Below are positions 1 through 5,270 of a DNA stretch of 5,270 bases, one piece after another. Origin of the DNA: GCA-2719315 sp964448645. GTDB lineage: Bacteria; Bacteroidota; Bacteroidia; Flavobacteriales; Flavobacteriaceae. A model generated the notes under the pieces. That model had not been told where the DNA came from. It was given only the letters and a program-made list of their open reading frames with translations, and did not search any database. The stretch's first letter is position 1; every line of letters starts with the position of its first letter. The stretch covers positions 1 through 5,270 of the forward strand of contig CAYUZY010000115.1 in assembly GCA_964448645.1 (NCBI GenBank). The letters are read 5' to 3'. The position numbers were made by a program, and so were the translations under genes.

Positions 1-345
1 TCATCATCTACATTATCTGGAGGTGAAGCACAAAGAATTAAATTAGCATCATTTTTAAGCCATAAAAATTTTGAAAAAAAAATTCTATTTATTTTTGATG
101 AGCCCACAACAGGTCTTCATTTTCATGATATTAACAAACTCGTAAATTCTTTTTATCATTTAATAGAAAAAGGTCATAGCATAATAGTTGTTGAACACAA
201 TCTAGATTTAATTAAAATCGCAGATCACATAATTGATCTTGGTCCTGGAGCTGGAGATAAGGGAGGTGAAATAATTGCAGAAGGGGATCTAAATAAAATT
301 ATTAAAAATAAAAACTCATTTACTGGAAAATACCTTGTAAAGTAA
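1..345 (+). CDS. uvrA: UvrABC excinuclease subunit A, C-terminal part (5' end outside window)
   Basis: This is the C-terminal 114 residues of UvrA, the damage-sensing ABC-type ATPase that loads UvrB onto lesions in cytoplasmic nucleotide excision repair. Reading frame 1 is open from the window edge to a TAA at 343-345. The second ATPase domain is plainly visible: the ABC signature LSGGEAQRIKLA (visible residues 5-16), Walker B ILFIFDE (28-34) with catalytic Glu34, the UvrA-typical PTTGLHF (35-41), the H-switch VVEHNLDLI (63-71, His66), and IIDLGPGAGDKGGEIIAEG (77-95). The end, SFTGKYLVK, matches where UvrA proteins normally stop, so the C-terminus is intact. The wording of PTTGLHFHDI and EKGHSIIVVEHNLDLIK is typical of Flavobacteriia as I remember them. 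The last 30 bp are also coding on the other strand for the flippase gene, and no terminator follows. Identification is secure; which UvrA paralogue it is cannot be told from this fragment. Confidence 0.97.
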   Translation, partial: SSSTLSGGEAQRIKLASFLSHKNFEKKILFIFDEPTTGLHFHDINKLVNSFYHLIEKGHSIIVVEHNLDLIKIADHIIDLGPGAGDKGGEIIAEGDLNKIIKNKNSFTGKYLVK

Positions 346-1809
346 TTTAATTGATCCTCTTAACCCATTATTATATATTTGATTTAAATTTTCAGATAGT
401 TTTAATTTAATTATAAAGAAAGAAAATACAATAAAAGAAATTATACCTTTTATTAAAATAAGCAATAGAGGATTTAAATCAAAAGACACTTGATTTATAA
501 TATAAAATATAATTATAATTAACAGAAGAGCATAAATTGTTTTATAACTGTATGGATGAATTTTAAATTTCACCAATATTAATATAAGCTTACAAATATT
601 AATAAAAACAATAACAGCTAATGTAGCATAAGCTGCTCCAACAATTCCGAATTTTTCAATTAATAACAAGTTTAAAATAATAGCTGAAAAGCCTGATATT
701 AATGAAAACCAAAATATGTAAGGATAATATTTTGAGTTACTAATAATATTATTTATACACCCCATTGACATGCTGAATAACTTTCCAATAGAAACTATCC
801 AAATTACTGACAATGCATTAGAATAACCTTCCTGATTAATTACTTGATATAATTCTATAAGGTTTGAATTAATAACAATAAATACAAAACCACAAACTAT
901 AATTAAATTAATAGAAGTTTTTTTTAACAAAACTTCAAGTCTTTTAATATCATTATTATTAATAGCTGAAGCTACTAAAGGACTAGAAATTTGAAAAAGA
1001 CCTCTACCTGGAGCTTCAATTACTGTGGCAATAAAAAGGGCTACAACATAGAAAGCAACATTTTCAACTTTTAATATTGAATAAATCATTGATTTATCAA
1101 TGTCTAATATTATACTAGCCGCTGTACCTGATAGAAAAATTAAAATATTATATTTTAAAATAGATGATAAATTTTTAGGAAGTTTTATTTTAAAAGATGG
1201 AGTATATATATAAAAGCTGTAAATAATAACAATTAAAAGCCTTATAAAATAACCTATTAATAAAAAATCAATAAATTGATCTAAGTTTATTAAACCTATA
1301 ATATAAAATGTTAAAAGTGAAAAAATTAATAAACGAGGGTAAAATTCTTTTAAAAAATTTCCAAAAATAGTTTTTAATTGAATTCTTAGCCAACTGAAAA
1401 ATATTTCAAAATAAGCAGTTAATATAGCTATGTAAAAAATCATTTTTAAATACTTTTCAATTTCTAAATTAACGTTGGTAAGAAAAGAAATTATTTGTGG
1501 TTTTAAAAAAACAACTGCTGGAACTAAAGCTAATATTATAATAATTGGAAAATAAATTGAAAACCATAATAAATTATCTCTATCCTCTTTTGATGAATAG
1601 GATGAATAGAACTTAATAAGAGCATGTTGACATCCAAATGAAATAAAAGGTTGTAACAAATTTGATGTAGCTAAAAGAGCAACCACAAGCCCTTGAAATT
1701 CTTTTCCAGGATATGATGGGTATAAAAACAAAGTATTAATTGCTCCGATTACAAAAGCAATAGAAATTGTTATGAAATTATAAATTGATTGTTTAGCAAT
1801 TAAACTCAT
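316..1809 (-). CDS. Polysaccharide (lipid-linked oligosaccharide) flippase, Wzx/MOP superfamily
   Basis: A 497-residue, highly hydrophobic protein with about 14 predicted membrane helices (roughly at 9-30, 40-60, 82-102, 121-138, 158-174, 178-200, 218-236, 250-268, 298-316, 330-350, 362-384, 388-412, 424-440 and 446-468). Size and layout fit the MOP exporter superfamily, which flips undecaprenyl-linked glycan units across the inner membrane. Family-like stretches include AINTLFLYPSYPGKEFQGLV (23-42), FGCQHALIKFYSSY (58-71), AYFEIFFSWLRIQLKTIFGN (132-151), a segment around EAPGRGLFQISSPLVA (265-280), and KFGIVGAAYATL (386-397). These resemble a conserved flavobacterial 'polysaccharide biosynthesis / oligosaccharide flippase' protein. 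The ATG overlaps the stop of the upstream YfhO-family gene by one base (TAATG), favouring this start and translational coupling. The 3' end runs 30 bp into the uvrA coding end on the opposite strand. The substrate (LPS O-unit, capsule, other glycolipid) cannot be told. Sure of the superfamily, not of the cargo. Confidence 0.88.
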   Translation of the reverse strand: MSLIAKQSIYNFITISIAFVIGAINTLFLYPSYPGKEFQGLVVALLATSNLLQPFISFGCQHALIKFYSSYSSKEDRDNLLWFSIYFPIIIILALVPAVVFLKPQIISFLTNVNLEIEKYLKMIFYIAILTAYFEIFFSWLRIQLKTIFGNFLKEFYPRLLIFSLLTFYIIGLINLDQFIDFLLIGYFIRLLIVIIYSFYIYTPSFKIKLPKNLSSILKYNILIFLSGTAASIILDIDKSMIYSILKVENVAFYVVALFIATVIEAPGRGLFQISSPLVASAINNNDIKRLEVLLKKTSINLIIVCGFVFIVINSNLIELYQVINQEGYSNALSVIWIVSIGKLFSMSMGCINNIISNSKYYPYIFWFSLISGFSAIILNLLLIEKFGIVGAAYATLAVIVFINICKLILILVKFKIHPYSYKTIYALLLIIIIFYIINQVSFDLNPLLLILIKGIISFIVFSFFIIKLKLSENLNQIYNNGLRGSIKLLYKVFSSK

Positions 1810-4241
1810 TATTTTGCCCTCAGATTTAGAGTAGATTCAAACTTTAACAAACCTATTAAAAATGAAATAAAAACAATTAAAGTTAACCATCTTATATTTG
1901 TTCCAACCTTAACTAATTTTGGTTCAAATTCAAAAACTAATTTATGAATTCCTGCTTTAACATAAGCGCCTCTTAAAATATAGTTTAGGTTTAAAATCTC
2001 TTTAAATTCATTGTCAATTTTTAGAGTCCATCCGTTAGGGTAGAAAATTTCAGAAAACACAATTAATTGATCTTCATTAGAATTAAATGAATATTCTAAA
2101 TAATTAGGTCTTGATTTTGTCAACTTTATATTAGCTAATGAGTCATTAATAAATTTAAAAGGAATTTTTTCATTATAAGAATCTTTAATGATTACAGCTG
2201 TATTCTTTAAATCATTATTTTGTATAAAACTAATTACTGAATCAGGAGTAGAAACTTCCTTTAATTGATTCACAAACCATGCATTTCCATAATTATCTGG
2301 GTTTTTATAAGGTTTTAAACCGTTATCATCTGAATTAATAATATATTTTACATTCATCATATTAAGAAAAGATTTCACTCCCCTTTCCTTATATAATTTA
2401 TATAACTCTTCAAACCTTCTGAGTTTTGCAGCGTGATACCCTCCTATTGAATTATGAAAAAAAGATGTCCTTGAGCCAGTTAAACCAAGCCTTGGCTCAA
2501 AAACCCTATATTTTGAAGTGTCTTTTTTTATAGCTAAGTCTGCATTAGATATATTAAAAGGTGTTTCATAGTTTTTTTTTGAAACAAATTGACTACGATC
2601 AATATATCTATTTGAAATCCCAACTAAATCAATTAAAAGAATGGTAATTAGAGAAAACATCATTTTATTTAAAGTTATTTTATCCATTTTAAATAAAATT
2701 GAAATTAAAGCTAAGGTTAATGAAAAAATAATAGCCCTGACTAAATCATATACAAAAATTGATTTTCTTTCATCTAATATTTTTTCGAACAACAAATCGC
2801 CATAAGCTGATTTTAAATAAGGATCCATTAAACCTGAAAATGAAATAAAATTTTTAGATAAAATAATTAGCAACAAAACGCTAGAGATTATTACTGAAAT
2901 TTTTAAAATTGATTTCCAAAACTCTTTTTTTTCATTAACAATTGTCGCTATACCAATAGAAGCAAGAACTGGAAAACAAAATTCAAGAATAACTTGAATT
3001 GAAGAAACCGCTCTAAATTTATTATAATAGGGAAAATAATTAATAAAAATGTCAGTTAATATTGAAAAATTTTTTCCCCAAGACAAAAATAAAGAAATCA
3101 AAACTCCAGAAATCAACCAGTATTTAAGACGATTATTACTATAAAAGACTGCTATGATTGCAAAAAAGAAAATGGTTATTCCAATATAAGCTGGAGCTTC
3201 AAGAATAGGCTGATTTCCCCAATAGGTTGGGACATTCTTAATAAAGATATCAGCTTGTTCTATGCTAACTCCTTTATTAATTAAGAAACTATAAATTTCA
3301 GAATCATTTCCTAAATCTTCTCTAGACGAACCTCCTTGAACTCTTGGAGCTATTAGGCCAATACTTTCAAAAATACCATAACTATATTCAGTAATATAAT
3401 CATATTCTAAACCATTAGTTTTTATACGCTCACTTCCATCAAAATTATATTTCAATTCAGAACCAGATCTAGTGCTAAATTTTGAATATTCATATGTTGT
3501 TAAGATAGGTGTAGAATTAAATCCTAGAGAAATAATAGTTGAACAAAAAAGAATAATTAATGGAATAGAAAACTTTTTAATTTCCTTCTCTTTTATAAAT
3601 TTATAGAAATAAAACAAAATCAACAGGACTATTAAAAACATTAAATAATAAGTCATTTGGTAATGATTAGCTCTAATTTGCATTGCTAAAGAAATTGAAG
3701 TTAAAACAAAACCATAAATAAAATTTTTTCTGAAAATCAGAATAACACCTGACAAAACAAGAGGTATAAAAGAAATTGCAAGGGCTTTAGTATTATGTCC
3801 AACTTGAAGAATAATTAAAAGGTATGTTGAAAAGCCAAATCCCAATGATCCAAAAACTGAATATTTCCATGATAATTTTAAAATTGTTAAAAAAATATAT
3901 ATAGAAAAGAAATAAAGAAAAAGAATATGAGCTGGTCTAGGAATTAATCTTATTAAGTTATAAATAGGTGAAAGAAAATCTGCAGGATATTTTGCTCCCA
4001 ACTGATATGTTGGCATACCTCCAAAAGCATTATCAATCCAATATGTTTCTTCTCCACTAGAACTTCTAAAATCATTCAATTGTTTAGACATTCCTTTATA
4101 TTGAACAATATCTGATTGAACTAATTTCTTACCACTTAATAAGGGGTAGTAAAATAATAAAGAAATTATTACAAAAATCAATGTAATAATAAAATGTGGA
4201 ATAACATTTTTTAAAAATAAAGGTCTAATCAATTTCCTCAT
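1809..4241 (-). CDS. YfhO family membrane protein, putative GT-C type glycosyltransferase
   Basis: An 810-residue protein of the YfhO family (Pfam 'bacterial membrane protein YfhO'). In Firmicutes, family members glycosylate teichoic acids outside the membrane using lipid-phosphate sugars; the role of the longer Bacteroidota form is not established. About 13-14 membrane helices are seen: one near 16-34, a run at 106-240, more at 351-543, and a last one at 783-800. Loop 1 holds QSDIVQYKG (42-50) with Asp44, placed where GT-C enzymes keep their catalytic acid, then GGMPTYQ (74-80). Other family-like blocks are GHNTKALAISFIPL (148-161), RANHYQMTYY (190-199) and YFPYYNKFRAVSSIQVI (402-418). A large non-membrane domain (about 545-780) carries HNSIGGYHAAKLRRFEEL (596-613) and the closing EIFYPNGWTLKID...AGIHKLVFEFEP pattern (731-773) typical of the family. 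The start overlaps the DUF4834 gene by 17 bp and the stop overlaps the flippase ATG by 1 bp, so it is the middle gene of one operon. An A9 run encodes Ser-Lys-Lys-Asn at 554-557. The family is clear; catalytic role and substrate are inferred. Confidence 0.9.
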   Translation of the reverse strand: MRKLIRPLFLKNVIPHFIITLIFVIISLLFYYPLLSGKKLVQSDIVQYKGMSKQLNDFRSSSGEETYWIDNAFGGMPTYQLGAKYPADFLSPIYNLIRLIPRPAHILFLYFFSIYIFLTILKLSWKYSVFGSLGFGFSTYLLIILQVGHNTKALAISFIPLVLSGVILIFRKNFIYGFVLTSISLAMQIRANHYQMTYYLMFLIVLLILFYFYKFIKEKEIKKFSIPLIILFCSTIISLGFNSTPILTTYEYSKFSTRSGSELKYNFDGSERIKTNGLEYDYITEYSYGIFESIGLIAPRVQGGSSREDLGNDSEIYSFLINKGVSIEQADIFIKNVPTYWGNQPILEAPAYIGITIFFFAIIAVFYSNNRLKYWLISGVLISLFLSWGKNFSILTDIFINYFPYYNKFRAVSSIQVILEFCFPVLASIGIATIVNEKKEFWKSILKISVIISSVLLLIILSKNFISFSGLMDPYLKSAYGDLLFEKILDERKSIFVYDLVRAIIFSLTLALISILFKMDKITLNKMMFSLITILLIDLVGISNRYIDRSQFVSKKNYETPFNISNADLAIKKDTSKYRVFEPRLGLTGSRTSFFHNSIGGYHAAKLRRFEELYKLYKERGVKSFLNMMNVKYIINSDDNGLKPYKNPDNYGNAWFVNQLKEVSTPDSVISFIQNNDLKNTAVIIKDSYNEKIPFKFINDSLANIKLTKSRPNYLEYSFNSNEDQLIVFSEIFYPNGWTLKIDNEFKEILNLNYILRGAYVKAGIHKLVFEFEPKLVKVGTNIRWLTLIVFISFLIGLLKFESTLNLRAK
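1817..1821 (-). promoter_or_regulatory. Shine-Dalgarno-like GAGGG before the flippase start
   Basis: Read on the minus strand, GAGGG lies 7 to 8 bases before the flippase ATG (1809-1807), inside the final codons (CTG AGG GCA) of the YfhO-family gene. Purine runs like this are scarce here and many Bacteroidota starts lack one, so it may help restart ribosomes at the TAATG junction. It could equally be a by-product of the Leu-Arg-Ala codons. Confidence 0.35.
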
Positions 4242-4428
4242 AATCTATATATTCCCCCATATTGGAAGATTTTGATTTATTTTGATCTTTAGTGTTTTCT
4301 CTATTTTTTTTTCTAAATTCTTTTTCAACATTTTTTGACAATCTAGAGATGAAAAACCTAAGCAAAAAAGGGGATGCTAATCTTAGCAGATAATAACCAA
4401 GTATAATAAATAATAATGCTTTTATCAT
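4225..4428 (-). CDS. DUF4834 family small membrane protein
   Basis: A 67-residue protein of unknown function with one N-terminal membrane helix (about 2-25), a basic linker rich in Lys, Arg and Asn (about 28-53), and the acidic tail GEYIDYEEID (58-67). The FIILGYYLLRLASPFLLRFF segment (7-26) followed by a short charged linker and a GEY(I/V)DYEE ending is the pattern I associate with DUF4834, a family restricted to Bacteroidota. It is somewhat shorter than members I recall, mainly in the linker. By the positive-inside rule the basic linker and acidic tail probably face the cytoplasm. It is the first gene of the minus-strand cluster: a TAnnTTTG element lies 17 bp upstream, and its last 17 bp overlap the start of the YfhO-family gene, suggesting coupled translation and perhaps an accessory role for that protein. 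The linker codons contain an A9 run (4304-4312 on the plus strand). No function is known to me. Confidence 0.82.
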   Translation of the reverse strand: MIKALLFIILGYYLLRLASPFLLRFFISRLSKNVEKEFRKKNRENTKDQNKSKSSNMGEYIDYEEID

Positions 4429-4444
4429 GAAATAAATTGTAGTT

Positions 4445-4452
4445 CAAAAATA
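4445..4452 (-). promoter_or_regulatory. Putative Bacteroidota -7 promoter element for the DUF4834-YfhO-flippase cluster
   Basis: The minus strand reads TATTTTTG here, an exact match to the Bacteroidota -7 consensus TAnnTTTG. It ends 17 bases before the DUF4834 ATG, implying a leader of only about ten bases. No clear -33 TTG lies at the expected distance; the closest is ATG (plus-strand CAT at 4476-4478), 23 bases away. A second match, TAATTTTG (4460-4467), would give a more usual leader but also lacks a -33 TTG. In such AT-rich DNA chance matches are likely. Confidence 0.4.
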
Positions 4453-4473
4453 TTATATCCAAAATTAAGTAAT

Positions 4474-4481
4474 TACATTTG
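4474..4481 (+). promoter_or_regulatory. Putative -7 element (TACATTTG) facing the barrel-protein gene
   Basis: TACATTTG matches TAnnTTTG exactly on the plus strand, 75 bases before the ATG at 4557, giving a leader of roughly 70 bases. No TTG sits 17-23 bases upstream. A rival arrangement lies nearer the gene: TTG at 4511-4513, a 19-base gap, then TAATTG at 4533-4538, which has good spacing but a one-base-short -7 element. I cannot choose between them from sequence alone. Confidence 0.35.
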
Positions 4482-4498
4482 AAGATTGATATTTAAAT

Positions 4499-4514
4499 TC
4501 AAGCATTAACTTGA
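4499..4514. repeat. Short inverted repeat TCAAG-N6-CTTGA in the divergent promoter region
   Basis: TCAAG (4499-4503) and its reverse complement CTTGA (4510-4514) are separated by six bases, a size compatible with a dimeric regulator site. It sits between the two divergent genes and overlaps the candidate TTG at 4511-4513. Five-base arms are short enough to occur by chance in this AT-rich DNA. Apart from this and the promoter-like elements, nothing else is recognisable in the 128-bp gap. Confidence 0.22.
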
Positions 4515-4556
4515 TAAATTATAAAATTTCAATAATTGATTCATCATAATTTAAAA

Positions 4557-5270
4557 ATGTTACAAAGATTTTGTTTACTTATTTTAGTTCTAAATTCAAT
4601 TTCACTTAAATCCCAATATACTGATCAAATAAATTCTAATAGACCTGGAGCCTCTATAGGGGCTTTTTCCGTAGGTAAAAATGTAATACAGTTTGAATCT
4701 GGAGTTGAATATAGAAGCTACAAACATTCTGGATATAACTCCTCAACTTTCAATTCTGGAAATGCATTCTTATCAATAAGATGGGGATTTTTATTTGAAC
4801 AACTGGAATTAACATACGAGGGAGTTTATGGATTTGGAAGTTTAAATTCAAAAATCACTACTCCAAACTATAATTATTATTTAAACGGATTACTTCAAAA
4901 CTTTATTGGCTTAAAATTTTTACTTTTTGACCCTTTTAAAAAAGAAAAAAAAGTTAATGTTTATAGTTGGAAAGCCAATAATGGTTTTAAAATAAAAGAA
5001 CTACTCCCAGCTATTTCAATAACTATTGGTCCTAACATAAATTTTGAAAAGAACAATCCATTTCCTTATGGAAACATTTTTTCAAAAATTTACAAACCAG
5101 TTTTTTTTCAAAATATCGGAGGCAAAGTTGATGAAGAACCTTTTTTTCATTTAAGAGGAACTATTGCAACTCAGTCACATTTTTTAAGAACCTGGGTTTT
5201 AGTTACTAATTTTAACTACAATAGATACTTGTCAGATAATGTTGAAAAAAGTTACGTGCTTACTCTAACT
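4557..5270 (+). CDS. Predicted outer-membrane beta-barrel 'transporter' (Phenol_MetA_deg-like), 3' end outside window
   Basis: The open frame runs from the ATG at 4557-4559 to the window edge, 238 codons with no stop. An in-frame TAA at 4533-4535 precedes it, with no ATG between, so this start is the natural one. Residues 1-19 (MLQRFCLLILVLNSISLKS) look like a signal peptide, with cleavage probably near 19-20, just before YTDQINSNRPG (21-31). The mature part has alternating hydrophobic and polar stretches rich in aromatic residues, as in beta-strands: FSVGKNVIQFESGVEYR (37-53), FEQLELTYEGVYGFG (80-94), GLKFLLFDPFKK (118-129), VYSWKANNGFK (135-145) and LLPAISITIGPNINF (149-163). This order matches the flavobacterial 'transporter' family assigned to the MetA-pathway-of-phenol-degradation barrel domain, as I remember it. 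The pathway name is inherited; there is no evidence here for phenol breakdown, and the transported substrate is unknown. It is divergent from the DUF4834 gene across 128 bp, a pairing I recall from other Flavobacteriia but could not check. Confidence 0.75.
   Translation, partial: MLQRFCLLILVLNSISLKSQYTDQINSNRPGASIGAFSVGKNVIQFESGVEYRSYKHSGYNSSTFNSGNAFLSIRWGFLFEQLELTYEGVYGFGSLNSKITTPNYNYYLNGLLQNFIGLKFLLFDPFKKEKKVNVYSWKANNGFKIKELLPAISITIGPNINFEKNNPFPYGNIFSKIYKPVFFQNIGGKVDEEPFFHLRGTIATQSHFLRTWVLVTNFNYNRYLSDNVEKSYVLTLT

Noticed and set aside
384..410. Inverted repeat TTAAATT ... AATTTAA just after the uvrA stop, a possible terminator.
   Set aside because: The stem is only A and T, the loop is 13 bases, and it lies inside the flippase coding region; a stem this weak is expected by chance here.
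4248..4261. G-rich run on the minus strand (ATGGGGGAA) upstream of the YfhO-family start, considered as a Shine-Dalgarno site.
   Set aside because: It lies too far from the ATG (more than ten bases) and encodes Met-Gly-Glu of the conserved DUF4834 tail, which explains it.
4557..5270. Annotation of the barrel gene as a phenol-degradation component.
   Set aside because: Only the domain name suggests this; no catabolic genes are nearby and the flavobacterial members are simply outer-membrane barrel proteins of unknown cargo.
1..5270. Search for a defence system, mobile element, CRISPR array, tRNA or rRNA.
   Set aside because: No repeats with spacers, no transposase or integrase motifs and no structured RNA pattern were seen; virtually all bases are covered by the five recognised genes and one short spacer.

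Overview
The window is very AT-rich (roughly a quarter G+C, judged by eye) and tightly packed. It looks like a compact, probably marine, member of the Flavobacteriia (Bacteroidota). Three things point there: a DUF4834-type micro-protein ending in GEYIDYEEID, an outer-membrane 'transporter' whose mature end reads YTDQINSNRPG, and TAnnTTTG-type promoter elements between them. I cannot name a genus.

Layout. Positions 1-345 (+) hold the last 114 codons of uvrA, the ATPase of nucleotide excision repair. Converging on it is a three-gene minus-strand cluster, read from right to left: a DUF4834 small membrane protein (4428-4225), a YfhO-family large membrane protein of the GT-C glycosyltransferase type (4241-1809) and a Wzx/MOP-type polysaccharide flippase (1809-316). 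The three overlap end to start (17 bp, then 1 bp) and the last overlaps the uvrA end by 30 bp, so 1-4428 contains no non-coding base. A 128-bp gap (4429-4556) is the only intergenic DNA and holds promoter-like elements facing both ways. From 4557 to the window edge (+) runs the first 238 codons of a predicted outer-membrane beta-barrel protein (MetA-pathway-of-phenol-degradation-like 'transporter').

How the genes may work together. The cluster looks like a small envelope-glycan module: a lipid-linked glycan flippase, a polytopic enzyme with a large outward-facing domain that could add sugars from a lipid-phosphate donor, and a one-helix micro-protein translationally linked to it. The divergent barrel protein may share control with it. 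The individual families are recognised; the joint function is inference. I see no phage, transposon, CRISPR, tRNA or rRNA, and no sign of recent transfer. The points most worth a second look are the convergent coding overlap at 316-345, the unexplained DUF4834-YfhO-flippase linkage, and the A8-A9 runs in all three cluster genes.
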